Shown piece after piece: positions 1 through 7,597 of a stretch of 64,000 nt of DNA. The DNA is from Noviherbaspirillum sedimenti (lineage in GTDB: Bacteria > Pseudomonadota > Gammaproteobacteria > Burkholderiales > Burkholderiaceae_D). Location of the stretch: assembly GCF_003590835.1 (NCBI RefSeq), contig NZ_QYUQ01000002.1:2914001-2978000 (forward strand). The letters run 5' to 3'. The position numbers and the translations under genes are program-made. Position 1 is the first letter of the stretch; every line of letters starts with the position of its first letter. Under the pieces are notes generated by a model, which worked only from the letters and a program-made list of their open reading frames with translations, was not told where the DNA came from and did no database searches.

Positions 1-849
1 GTAATCCATCATCATCGCAACCAGCGTCAGGACCCGCACGCCACGCCATGTCCATTTATCGATCCAGCCCTGAACGATCGGGAGATTGTCCGGATCCTGC
101 TCCAGCATGAACTTGATAAATTCAAGGCCCAGCGTCATATGACGCGCCTCATCGGACTGCGCGGAAAAGCCGAATGTCATCGCAGCCATGTCGCCGTTGT
201 GGGCTGCGCCGGAAATGAATGGAACGAACACGAGATTGGTGAGTACGTATTCGAACGAAAACCCGATGGCCGTGATGAACTCGAATGGCCCGGCGGTCAT
301 CGCATCTTCAAAGAATGACTTCGAGACCGACAAGTACCACATCTTGTCGTTCATGTTGCGCCAGTCATGGAGGCCGTTGTAGTACTTGTTGTAATTGGAG
401 AGAGAGTGAATCTGCGTCTGCGCATGGCGAATTTCATCCAGCGACTGCATCTGGCACGCCACCGCAGGTCCAACGCCGCGCATCTGTCTGCCAATATGGG
501 CAAATCCGCGATGCGAGTTGTATTCCAGTGATGGAAAAGCTGACATGATCAGCTTCAGCGCATTGAGATAGCGCGCGTCGGTGACACCAAGATGGCCGTT
601 ATTTTGAGCAAACGCATCAATAATGGCGTAAAGCTTTTTCTCTTTTTCTGCCTGATACTTCCAGTAGGAGTCCATCGTTAGCCGGAATGGATCTTCCCAT
701 TTGTCCCAATCATGAATCTTGATGCCCTCAAACTTCATGTAAGGATAAACATCATCCATGGACTCATAAGTAGTTTCCCAGCCCAGGTCGCGCGTCATCA
801 GCGAGTACTTTTCTTTCAACCCCAGCTTTTTCTTGACTTGCATATCCAT
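1..849 (-). CDS. dmpN: Phenol hydroxylase large (alpha) subunit, C-terminus cut by the window edge
   Basis: This is the catalytic di-iron subunit of a multicomponent phenol hydroxylase (bacterial multicomponent monooxygenase), which makes catechol from phenol with O2 and NADH. I translated 283 codons from the ATG at 849, which has AAGGAG a few bases upstream; the remaining ~220 residues lie outside the window. Both carboxylate-bridged di-iron motifs are visible: DEIRH near residue 138 and DEARH near residue 235, each E-x-x-H. The N-terminus (MDMQVKKKLGLKEKYSLMTR) is typical of DmpN/PhN proteins. It is the last gene seen of a leftward operon after K, L and M. The O and P components are expected beyond the edge but cannot be seen. 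Confidence 0.93.
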   Translation of the reverse strand, partial: MDMQVKKKLGLKEKYSLMTRDLGWETTYESMDDVYPYMKFEGIKIHDWDKWEDPFRLTMDSYWKYQAEKEKKLYAIIDAFAQNNGHLGVTDARYLNALKLIMSAFPSLEYNSHRGFAHIGRQMRGVGPAVACQMQSLDEIRHAQTQIHSLSNYNKYYNGLHDWRNMNDKMWYLSVSKSFFEDAMTAGPFEFITAIGFSFEYVLTNLVFVPFISGAAHNGDMAAMTFGFSAQSDEARHMTLGLEFIKFMLEQDPDNLPIVQGWIDKWTWRGVRVLTLVAMMMDY

Positions 850-882
850 GCTATATCTCCTTGTACCCTCAATTGTTTATAT

Positions 883-1149
883 TCATTTCCAGAACAGCGT
901 AAATTCTTCTGCCGTCTCATCGACATGACCGGAAATGCTGATCAGGTGCAGCTGCAGTTCTTGCAGATCAAAGTCACGTCCGATTTTTTCTTCCACGGTT
1001 TCGCGTTTGATGACCATCCGGCCGGGAACGTCCACCTTGACCATTGCCGGCTGTTCGTTGACGATTGCCGTGGGGTTGTCTTCGACAATGGCGGCGATAA
1101 TTGCGCGGCTTTCGTCGCTGGCCTGCAGAGCAATGAATACGTTATGCAT
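883..1149 (-). CDS. dmpM: Phenol hydroxylase regulatory (effector) protein
   Basis: This 88-aa protein has the length and sequence character of the cofactor-free coupling protein of phenol hydroxylases (DmpM/PhM). That protein docks on the hydroxylase and tunes di-iron reactivity. Recognisable stretches are MHNVFIALQ at the start and VEEKIGRDFDLQELQ in the middle. The ATG at 1149 follows a GAGGAG Shine-Dalgarno. It sits 9 bp after dmpL and 33 bp before dmpN, the standard L-M-N order, so it is surely co-transcribed. Nothing suggests inactivation. Confidence 0.92.
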   Translation of the reverse strand: MHNVFIALQASDESRAIIAAIVEDNPTAIVNEQPAMVKVDVPGRMVIKRETVEEKIGRDFDLQELQLHLISISGHVDETAEEFTLFWK

Positions 1150-1158
1150 GGCGGCTCC

Positions 1159-2154
1159 TCAGATTGACAGGCCGAGCCTGGCGGCACGCGCATTGAATGC
1201 ATCGACAACGACATTGAGCGTTTCATTAGCCTCCGATTTCAATGCCTTCATCACCAGCGGCACCAGTGCTTCGACAGCACGCTCACGCCAGTAAGCCGCC
1301 CACTCCGACAACAACGCCTTGTTTTCTTCCGATTCTGCCGCCGCCGTCTTGATGCACGCGTCAATCCACTTGCTGGTTTCCACGTACCAGTCGGTCATGA
1401 ATGATGTGACCATGGCGATTGGCGCGCCCCCGGAAGTCGTCATCTTCTTGTCAATGACGTTTTGATAGACGAGCGGGTAAAGCAAGCCGTCGAGCACGAA
1501 ATTTTGTGCAACGAACAGCTCGAACCAGTCCTTTTTGACCAGCAGATTTTCTGTATAGCGACGCAGCCCTTGCCATTTCGGATTGACCAGCCATGCCTGC
1601 TTTGCGGAATCGAGCGCGTTGGCATCCGCCAGAAGGAGACCGATCCTGGTCAGGTACTGTGCAATGGCAAGATGGTCCATCGCATGAAATGTGCAGGGCT
1701 GGGTGATTGCGGTGCCGTATCCATACGCGCAGATATAGGTATTGTTCAGGTTGCCGCCCCATGCAAGGTGGCGTAAAGGCAGCAGTAGTTCGAGCGCTTG
1801 CTGCGTGACTTCCTCAGACAGCTGCTCGGTCAGATTGCGTGACTCGACAAAAACAAATCCTGCCTCGACTGCCTCATGCTGGCGCGCACGCGCCATTGTG
1901 TAGGTGCCATAGTAGAACTGGCGCGGATCCTTCAGCGCATACCAGTCCTTCATCACGATTTTTGTCCGACGCGGATCGTACAGCTCGTGGTCCGGATCCC
2001 ATGTCGGGCGATAATGAAAATGCTCTGTCGGCTGAACGTCAAACGTCCCTTCCTGATATCGGGTCGCTGGCTTGTCACCGCCGATACGCTTTGCGATATG
2101 GTCAAAAGTCTGTCTTAATGGTTTGATGCTGACAGTGCGCAAATCGAGTTGCAT
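1159..2154 (-). CDS. dmpL: Phenol hydroxylase beta subunit
   Basis: This 331-aa protein corresponds to the small hydroxylase subunit (beta) of the (alpha-beta-gamma)2 phenol hydroxylase. It has the ferritin-like fold of the alpha subunit but no iron-binding motifs. The N-terminal region, with HFHYRPTWDPDHELYDPRRT and the following MKDWYALKDPRQFYYGTYT, is characteristic of DmpL/PhL. The ATG at 2154 is preceded by GAGGAG. Length matches the family (about 330 aa). It lies between dmpK (43 bp upstream) and dmpM (9 bp downstream). Confidence 0.93.
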   Translation of the reverse strand: MQLDLRTVSIKPLRQTFDHIAKRIGGDKPATRYQEGTFDVQPTEHFHYRPTWDPDHELYDPRRTKIVMKDWYALKDPRQFYYGTYTMARARQHEAVEAGFVFVESRNLTEQLSEEVTQQALELLLPLRHLAWGGNLNNTYICAYGYGTAITQPCTFHAMDHLAIAQYLTRIGLLLADANALDSAKQAWLVNPKWQGLRRYTENLLVKKDWFELFVAQNFVLDGLLYPLVYQNVIDKKMTTSGGAPIAMVTSFMTDWYVETSKWIDACIKTAAAESEENKALLSEWAAYWRERAVEALVPLVMKALKSEANETLNVVVDAFNARAARLGLSI

Positions 2155-2197
2155 GTGTTCTCCTCTATATTGTGGCGGCTGGTATTAGTTGCATTAA

Positions 2198-2485
2198 TCA
2201 ATGCCTGGACTTGAATCTTTCCGTGGTGGCGTCATGCAAATTCCATGACCATTCCTCGTCGCCCGGCGAAATCATTTTTTCGCCTACGAGAATCGTCACC
2301 TTATTGGCTAAACAGAACGCGTCGAACGCTTCATCCGCAAGGATTAACTCGACGAACAGCTCTGGCTCTCCGACGGAAAAATCAAATTCAATGAAGCCGT
2401 CACTACGCAGCTCGCGAATACGCACATACTTGTGTGCGGGATTAAACTGATTGACGGCCGTGCGATTTTTTTTATCGGATATCAT
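2198..2485 (-). CDS. dmpK: Phenol hydroxylase auxiliary/assembly protein (DmpK-like)
   Basis: I start this 95-aa protein at the ATG at 2485, which overlaps the stop of the upstream ferredoxin gene in an ATGA junction. A longer open frame extends back to 2593 but runs into the ferredoxin. DmpK-type proteins are small and aid assembly or iron loading of the hydroxylase; they are not needed for turnover in vitro. The stretches HKYVRIRELRSDGFIEFDFS and GDEEWSWNLHD fit that family. Translational coupling to the ferredoxin suggests matched synthesis. Confidence 0.85.
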   Translation of the reverse strand: MISDKKNRTAVNQFNPAHKYVRIRELRSDGFIEFDFSVGEPELFVELILADEAFDAFCLANKVTILVGEKMISPGDEEWSWNLHDATTERFKSRH

Positions 2486-2883
2486 CGCATCTGCCCCGAA
2501 TGAATCGTCTGATGGGTTGACGTCGCCAGGAGGCGCTGCCCCAGTCTGCCGATAGCGCAGACCTGCAAGTCGCTGGCCGGATAGACGCAGCACGCGAGCA
2601 GACGCCCGGATCGCTCGTCATCTTCGCTGACGTGACGACGACTCATTTGCCGGGTATGCACCTGGCCAGATAGCACTTCCACCTTACAGACACCGCAACC
2701 GCCACCACGACAGCCCACCGGGATGCCTTTTTTCCCGGTACGTGCGATTGCCGCCAACAATGTCTCGCCTGCCTTGCAAGCTACGGTCTCGCCGCTATTG
2801 GATAGCCGGACCGTGAATTGGTACGCTGCGATTTGCCCAGACGTAGTAGTTGGCGTCTGCGCAAACATCGATGAAGCTGTCAT
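2482..2883 (-). CDS. Plant-type [2Fe-2S] ferredoxin of the phenol operon (DmpQ/XylT-like)
   Basis: This 133-aa protein has the plant/chloroplast-type 2Fe-2S signature: CRGGGCGVCKVEV in the middle with a fourth cysteine near ACCVYP. Ferredoxins of this kind in phenol and meta-cleavage operons (DmpQ, XylT) re-reduce the oxidised iron of catechol 2,3-dioxygenase. Here it is the first gene of the operon, directly behind the sigma-54 promoter, and is coupled by an ATGA overlap to dmpK. In the Pseudomonas dmp operon dmpQ lies after dmpP. No catechol 2,3-dioxygenase is visible in the window, so the partner is inferred. It could instead serve an electron-transfer role. Confidence 0.85.
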   Translation of the reverse strand: MTASSMFAQTPTTTSGQIAAYQFTVRLSNSGETVACKAGETLLAAIARTGKKGIPVGCRGGGCGVCKVEVLSGQVHTRQMSRRHVSEDDERSGRLLACCVYPASDLQVCAIGRLGQRLLATSTHQTIHSGQMR

Positions 2884-2957
2884 GCCGTCTCCTAAGCTTT
2901 GTTATGCCGCGCGCAATTCACCAAGCGTTGGCGCGACTGTATTTGTATCGACTTAAT

Positions 2958-2973
2958 AGCAACGACCATGCCA
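2958..2973 (-). promoter_or_regulatory. Sigma-54 (-24/-12) promoter of the phenol hydroxylase operon
   Basis: On the minus strand the sequence is TGGCATGGTCGTTGCT. It matches the sigma-54 consensus TGGCACG-N4-TTGCW at every specified position except one (T for C at position 6). The GG and GC elements have the required spacing. It lies about 75 bp upstream of the first gene of the operon. Sigma-54 control is established for dmp-type operons and agrees with the DmpR-like activator gene nearby. Confidence 0.85.
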
Positions 2974-3039
2974 GCATTTAAGTGATTGATTTTTATAATA
3001 TTTTTATTCAATCCACGTTTAGCCATGCGGGATGGCATG

Positions 3040-3081
3040 ACGCAATGGTTCACGCCAACGCAGTGGTGTACGAATCCGTAC
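3040..3081 (-). promoter_or_regulatory. Candidate upstream activator sites for the DmpR-like protein
   Basis: The palindrome GTACGAATCCGTAC (3068-3081) is centred 103 bp upstream of the -24 GG. A weaker related site, ACGCAATGGT (3040-3049), lies 30 bp nearer the promoter. The same arrangement recurs before the Rieske operon. Two sites about three helical turns apart, 100-150 bp upstream, is how XylR/DmpR-type activators bind. Assignment to this activator is inference. Confidence 0.55.
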
Positions 3082-3339
3082 AGCGATTAAAAGACGCGCG
3101 CACCCGGCATCAGTGCTGTCGCCTCGCGGTAGCAGCGCGTGCGAGATTGGCCTTACGAGGGAGAGATGCATGCCAGTACAGAGACAGCGAATACTGCGTT
3201 ACGTCTGGCGACATGCCCGAGGCTGCAAAAGCATCTTGGCAATGCGGACTGATAGAAAAATCAGCCGATGGGAATTGCGTTGGGTCGATTGCTGGTGGTC
3301 TGCGCGACGCACCAGCAGGTGGAAAGAGCCTTGAAGCTA
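3082..3339. other. Intergenic stretch between activator sites and the IS element
   Basis: I see no gene or clear signal here. A rightward open frame crossing 2982-3350 lacks a ribosome binding site and any recognisable protein character. It also crosses the sigma-54 promoter's upstream region, so I treat it as chance. Confidence 0.5.
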
Positions 3340-3352
3340 GTGGACTGTAACA
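3337..3352 (+). repeat. Left terminal inverted repeat of the IS630 element (with TA target)
   Basis: This 16-bp sequence is perfectly inverted at 4431-4446. The TA at 3338-3339 is the presumed target duplication. Confidence 0.85.
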
Positions 3353-4443
3353 TTTAAAAACGAAGTATACTCATGCTCATGGAGGGCATGATGATACTCA
3401 CCAAAAGCGAACGCATGGAGCTCCAACAACAGGTCAGTGCGAGGAATGGACGGGCAGATACTGCACGTCGCGCCCGGCTGATTTTGCTGCTGGCCGATGG
3501 CCATACCTGGGCCGATATCCGCGCCAAGCTCGATTGCAGCGACAGCTTCATTGATCTCTGGAGCAAGCGTTTTTCCGCAGACCGGCTTGCCGGACTGTTT
3601 TCGCGCCATGCCGGGCGGGAACGCTACAAGGTCACCGACCGCATCGAGGCACGCGTCCTGGCCCGAACCACGAAACACAAACCGGCCGATGGTTCGACGC
3701 ACTGGTCGACACGCAAGCTGGCTGCCGAACTGGGCGGGGGGATTTCGCACATGGCGGTCGCGCGCATTTGGACCAAGCATGGCATCAAGCCGCATCGCCT
3801 CGAAGGCTATCTCGCCTCCAACGATCCCGACTTTGAAACCAAGGCCGCCGATGTGATTGGCCTCTACATGAATCCGCCCCAGCACGCGGCCGTGTTTTGC
3901 GTGGACGAAAAAACTGCGATCCAGGCGCTGGATCGGAAAGACCCAGTGCTGCCGTTGTCGCCCGGACGCGCCGAACGCCATGGATTCGAATACTACCGGC
4001 ACGGCACGCTGTCGTTGTATGCCGCCTTCAACACCAGGACTGGCGAGGTGCTGGGCAAGACCGCTGTGCGACACACCTCGGCTGAGTTCGTGGCCTTCCT
4101 CACAGACATCGTCGCCAACCAACCCAAGGGCAAAGAAATCCACGTCATCGCCGACAATCTCTCCGCGCACAAAACCAAGCTCGTCGCGGCATTTCTGGAG
4201 GCGCATCCCACGGTGCATATGCATTTCACTCCTACATATTCATCCTGGCTGAATCAGGTCGAACTGTGGTTTGCAAAAATCGAACGCGACGTCATTGCGC
4301 GGGGCGTTTTCACATCGCTGACTGATCTCAAGAGAAAACTCATGCGTTACATCCGTCACTACAACACCCAGCCAAAGCCAGTGAAGTGGAAGTACTTCGA
4401 TCCAAGCAAGCGAATCACTCCCGAATCAATTGTTACAGTCCAC
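3340..4443 (+). mobile_element. IS630-family insertion sequence
   Basis: The element is about 1.1 kb, with one transposase gene and terminal inverted repeats. CTAGTGGACTGTAACA at 3337-3352 is the exact reverse complement of TGTTACAGTCCACTAG at 4431-4446. IS630-family elements duplicate a TA target. TA is present on both flanks (3338-3339 and 4444-4445), so I place the element between them; the flanking C and G also happen to pair. It sits 9 bp beyond the 3' end of the dmpR-like gene and about 390 bp upstream of the phenol operon's sigma-54 promoter. It looks intact. Confidence 0.88.
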
Positions 4444-4446
4444 TAG
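3373..4446 (+). CDS. IS630-family transposase
   Basis: The protein is up to 357 aa. An N-terminal helix-turn-helix region (about residues 10-75) is followed by a DDE domain. Its candidate catalytic residues are D178 (FCVDEKTAIQ), D261 (VIADNLSAHKT) and E297 (SWLNQVELWF). These are the signature stretches of IS630/Tc1-mariner transposases. The start could be 3373, or one of the ATGs at 3388/3391, which lie right behind GGAGGG. The stop codon TAG is made of the duplicated TA target plus the first flanking base, so the reading frame ends only through its insertion site. The gene appears full length. Confidence 0.9.
   Translation: MLMEGMMILTKSERMELQQQVSARNGRADTARRARLILLLADGHTWADIRAKLDCSDSFIDLWSKRFSADRLAGLFSRHAGRERYKVTDRIEARVLARTTKHKPADGSTHWSTRKLAAELGGGISHMAVARIWTKHGIKPHRLEGYLASNDPDFETKAADVIGLYMNPPQHAAVFCVDEKTAIQALDRKDPVLPLSPGRAERHGFEYYRHGTLSLYAAFNTRTGEVLGKTAVRHTSAEFVAFLTDIVANQPKGKEIHVIADNLSAHKTKLVAAFLEAHPTVHMHFTPTYSSWLNQVELWFAKIERDVIARGVFTSLTDLKRKLMRYIRHYNTQPKPVKWKYFDPSKRITPESIVTVH
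4431..4446 (-). repeat. Right terminal inverted repeat of the IS630 element (with TA target)
   Basis: This is a perfect inverted copy of 3337-3352. It overlaps the last codons and stop of the transposase gene. Confidence 0.85.
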
Positions 4447-4454
4447 ATGTACAG

Positions 4455-6134
4455 CTATTCGCCGGCGCTCTCCGGCCGCTTGGAAAGCCTGTATGACAGT
4501 TGGCGGCGCGTGATGCCGAGAAGGCGTGCGGCATGGGTGAGGTTGCCGTTTGCCTTGTCCACAGCAAATTTCAATAGGCTATCCTCGTGGGCATTGAGAT
4601 CAAAACCATCACTCAACAGCTGCTCGTAATCGTCTGGTGTCCTGACATCCGATTTGCCGTGCAAGTGGCCGTCACTGGCGATCTCTTGGCCTTCTCTCTG
4701 CAGTTGCTCGATCTGGGCAAATAAATCGTCCACTTCAATATAGCCGCCCGCCGACACAAGCAATACGCCCCGCTCAATGACATTTTCGAGTTCGCGGATG
4801 TTTCCGGGCCACGAATATTGAGACAGCATGAGAAGCGCACGGTCAGTTATACCTCTGACCTTCTTGTGATACCGCGTGCTATGTTTTTCAATTAGCGAAT
4901 TAATCAGCAAAGGCAAGTCCGCACGCCGCTCGCGCAGCGGAGGTATGGTGATCGGATATGTGGCAAGCCGATAATATAAATCTGCCCGGAAACGTCCGGC
5001 AGCAATAGCATCCTGCAAGTTCACATTGGTCGCCGCGACAAGACGCACATCCACCTGGAAAACCCGATTGTCACCGAGCCGCTCCACTTCGCCGGTTTGC
5101 AATACCCGCAAGAGCTTGACTTGTGCTGCCAGGCTCATTTCGCCTACTTCGTCCAGAAACAGCGTGCCGCCGTTGGCACGTTCGAAGCGGCCGGGCCTCG
5201 ATTGGTCTGCCCCTGTATAGGCTCCCTTGGTTACGCCGAACAATTCTGATTCGATCAGATCATGCGGAATCGCAGCGCAGTTAATCGCCACAAACGGCTT
5301 GTCTGCGCGTGGTCCGTTATCATGCAGCCATCGCGCGAAACGCTCCTTGCCCACCCCGGTTTCGCCCAGCAGAAGTACGCTGATAGCACTTGGCGCAGCC
5401 TTGCTGACAAGGTTAAATGCCTTGCGAAAGCCGTCCGATACGCCGATAAGGCTGCCCGGCATCTTCTCACTCGATAAGGTTTCGCGTAATTGCGCGACTT
5501 CTTCCCGCAACTCCGTTAACTCTCCCTGGATGTTGTCGGGACGGAAATAGCACAGATAGTCGGGGTCATCCCAATCTTCTGCCAGCTTGCCGACGATGCG
5601 ACAATTCGCCGCCCCGCAAGCTTTGCATTCCATTTCGCGAAAAATGACGAGTTTATTGGTGAAGGCTGTTGCATAACCAGACGCATAGCCAATCTGGGTC
5701 CAACAAGCATGCTCATTGCCGATGCCGAATTGCTGAATATGCGCTTCGGCTTCGCTGGAATATTCCCAAATGAACTCACCGTGATAAGCGCCTTGCTCAA
5801 GATTGATTTTCGAGTCCACAGCACGCACTTTCACCATGCCTTCAAGCATGTGCATTTCCGCACCCAGTAGAAAAACGTCTTCCAGAGCATTGTCTCCGAC
5901 GATTCTCTTTGCTAGTTCGGCATCTTTTTTGCCTGACTCAAAGCCCATCCGCACCAGAAGCCCACGTGCCCGCTCGACGCCGAGGGAATCGAACAATTCC
6001 TTGCGCAAGGCACCGAACGCTTGCGCATGAAGTAAAAACATCCGGTTTTCATGAAGCCATATTTCGCCATTTTCCGGATCGAAGCGAAGCCGCGAGCGCA
6101 AATTCAAACGCTCAATTAGGCCTGTCAATTTCAT
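4455..6134 (-). CDS. dmpR: Sigma-54-dependent phenol-responsive activator (DmpR/MopR/XylR family)
   Basis: The 559 aa comprise an N-terminal sensor (XylR-N/V4R, ~1-200), a linker (~200-225), an AAA+ domain (~228-460) and a C-terminal Fis-type helix-turn-helix. Walker A is GETGVGKE (257-264) and Walker B GGTLFLDE (322-329). The sigma-54-contacting loop reads GAYTGA (304-309) instead of the common GAFTGA. Residues aligning with the phenol contacts of MopR (His106, Trp134) are H95 and W123. The MopR zinc ligands correspond to C144, E167, C170 and C178 with identical spacing. It therefore should sense phenol directly. It is transcribed in the same direction as the phenol operon, not divergently, and an IS630 copy separates the two. 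Confidence 0.93.
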   Translation of the reverse strand: MKLTGLIERLNLRSRLRFDPENGEIWLHENRMFLLHAQAFGALRKELFDSLGVERARGLLVRMGFESGKKDAELAKRIVGDNALEDVFLLGAEMHMLEGMVKVRAVDSKINLEQGAYHGEFIWEYSSEAEAHIQQFGIGNEHACWTQIGYASGYATAFTNKLVIFREMECKACGAANCRIVGKLAEDWDDPDYLCYFRPDNIQGELTELREEVAQLRETLSSEKMPGSLIGVSDGFRKAFNLVSKAAPSAISVLLLGETGVGKERFARWLHDNGPRADKPFVAINCAAIPHDLIESELFGVTKGAYTGADQSRPGRFERANGGTLFLDEVGEMSLAAQVKLLRVLQTGEVERLGDNRVFQVDVRLVAATNVNLQDAIAAGRFRADLYYRLATYPITIPPLRERRADLPLLINSLIEKHSTRYHKKVRGITDRALLMLSQYSWPGNIRELENVIERGVLLVSAGGYIEVDDLFAQIEQLQREGQEIASDGHLHGKSDVRTPDDYEQLLSDGFDLNAHEDSLLKFAVDKANGNLTHAARLLGITRRQLSYRLSKRPESAGE

Positions 6135-6407
6135 TTCTGTGTGTCTCCGTTATAGTTCACGGGCGAGCGCCACGCCTGATGGCAGAAGCATACGTCCGTA
6201 TCGCGAGACATGTCCCTCAGGATTAGCTGTGACGAGGGCGTCTGCGATCCATAGTCTAACCTACTGTGGTATATAGTATGCTGCCAAAAACGGGGAAATT
6301 TTTCCTCCGAAACATCCGGAAAGCGCGGCTATCCAACCACCTGCTTGTCGCCGCTTTCATCGCAGATTGAACCACTCGTTCACTTCACAGAGGAGTATTG
6401 GATAGGC
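6135..6407. promoter_or_regulatory. Divergent control region between dmpR-like and lysR-type genes
   Basis: This 273-bp region must hold promoters for both divergent genes. An AT-rich core near 6265-6290 (TATATAGTATGC) is a candidate promoter or LysR-type T-N11-A site. I see no near-consensus sigma-54 motif here. No exact promoter can be assigned. Confidence 0.4.
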
Positions 6408-7304
6408 ATGGAATTCCGCCACTTGAAATATTTCATTGCAGTCGCAGAAGAACTCCATTTTGGACGTGCGGCAGTTGCTCTGCACATTTCGCAGCCTCCG
6501 TTGACACGACAGATTCAACAACTGGAAGAGGCAATTGGCGTCCAGCTGTTCATACGCACGCCCAAGGGTGTCGAACTGACTCAGGCAGGCGAGCTGCTGC
6601 TGCAGGAAGGCAAGAATCTATACTCGCTGATAGAACAAACAGTAGAACGGACCCGGCGTGCTGGCCAGGGAAATCTTGGCCGCATCGACATCGCCATTTT
6701 CGGCTCAGGCACGCTGGATGTCATTCCCAAACTGTTACTACGCTTCCGTACCATCTATCCAGATGTGAATGTTGTGCTGCACACCATGGTAAAGAGCGAG
6801 CAGATCAATGCATTGCGGCAACGAAGAATCACTGTGGGCTTCAACCGTCTGCTGGAGCCTTATCCGGATATTCGCAGCGAGCCGGTAACAACCGAGCCAA
6901 TCGTGGTTGCTGTGAGCACGCAGCATCCGTTGGCGGAAGAAGAAGAAATTGAGTTACAGGCGCTAAAGAACGAACCAATGGTTTTGTTTCCGACTGGCGC
7001 GCGACCAAATTTCATCGACAAGGTCATGGATCTCTGCCGAGGAGAAGGCTTCCTTCCGATCGCATCACAATCGGTTGGAGATGCTGTCACCGGCATTGCG
7101 CTTGTCGCCAGTGGCTTTGGAATTTCATTGGTGCCAAAGTCTGCTACCACTTTACAGCTGCCCGGTGTTGTCTATCGCCCGTTGAAAAATGCCCCTAATG
7201 CAGTAGTCGACTTGAGCTGCATCTATCGGCATGACGACGAGTCGCCGATTCTGAAGGCATTCCTCGAAGTCGTCAGATCGTTTCACAATGAAAGCATGTT
7301 TTAA
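6408..7304 (+). CDS. LysR-type transcriptional regulator of aromatic catabolism type
   Basis: I start at the ATG at 6408 (MEFRHLKYFIAVAEELHFGR), 298 aa, because it begins the canonical winged-helix domain and follows GAGGAG. An upstream in-frame start at 6345 would add an unlikely 21 residues. The HTH (FGRAAVALHISQPPLTRQIQ) is followed by a periplasmic-binding-protein-like effector domain (~90-295). The whole resembles the CatR/BenM/CbnR branch, which usually answers to muconate or other aromatic metabolites. It is divergent from the dmpR-like gene and lies upstream of the Rieske operon. Its target is unknown and could be a downstream catechol pathway outside the window. Confidence 0.88.
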   Translation: MEFRHLKYFIAVAEELHFGRAAVALHISQPPLTRQIQQLEEAIGVQLFIRTPKGVELTQAGELLLQEGKNLYSLIEQTVERTRRAGQGNLGRIDIAIFGSGTLDVIPKLLLRFRTIYPDVNVVLHTMVKSEQINALRQRRITVGFNRLLEPYPDIRSEPVTTEPIVVAVSTQHPLAEEEEIELQALKNEPMVLFPTGARPNFIDKVMDLCRGEGFLPIASQSVGDAVTGIALVASGFGISLVPKSATTLQLPGVVYRPLKNAPNAVVDLSCIYRHDDESPILKAFLEVVRSFHNESMF

Positions 7305-7377
7305 TTGCCGCCACGCACGATGTCCGGGCACACATTGCTGTACCCGGGCATGTGCAGGTTAATGCCCCCCGCGATCA

Positions 7378-7418
7378 ACGAATTCGTCACGCAGATGCAT
7401 ACAGCGTAACGAAAACGT
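7378..7418 (+). promoter_or_regulatory. Candidate upstream activator sites of the Rieske/rubredoxin operon
   Basis: The perfect palindrome ACGAATTCGT (7378-7387) is centred 103 bp before the -24 GG. ACGAAAACGT (7409-7418) lies 31 bp closer to the promoter, about three helical turns. Motif and distance match the site upstream of the phenol operon. Binding by the DmpR-like protein is inferred. Confidence 0.6.
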
Positions 7419-7483
7419 CAAGCTCAGCCCCCATAGCTAATAGCGAACCACAAAAAAATCTTAAGAATCAATGGCTTAAGTTT

Positions 7484-7499
7484 TGGCCTGTTTATTGCT
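7484..7499 (+). promoter_or_regulatory. Sigma-54 (-24/-12) promoter of the Rieske/rubredoxin operon
   Basis: TGGCCTGTTTATTGCT fits TGGCACG-N4-TTGCW with correct GG-GC spacing; only positions 5 and 6 of the first block deviate. It lies about 100 bp upstream of a 38-codon ORF and 220 bp upstream of the first long gene. No sigma-70-like promoter is as convincing in this interval. Confidence 0.82.
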
Positions 7500-7597
7500 A
7501 GAACAATCGCTGTAGCATAAAAAAGTGCAGCAAGCTTAAGCTGTCGAAATCGATATACGTCGGTTACACATTCATCATTTATGAGGAGACAAGAACA

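Noticed and set aside
2982..3350. 122-codon rightward open frame upstream of the phenol operon
   Set aside because: No ribosome site, no protein-like character, and it crosses the sigma-54 promoter's upstream activator sites and ends in the IS terminal repeat.
3337..4224. 295-codon leftward frame within the IS element
   Set aside because: Antisense to the IS630 transposase with its DDE motifs, so not a second IS gene.
6135..6407. Sigma-54 promoter for the lysR or dmpR-like gene
   Set aside because: I found no GG-N10-GC arrangement with flanking consensus here comparable to the two clear sites.
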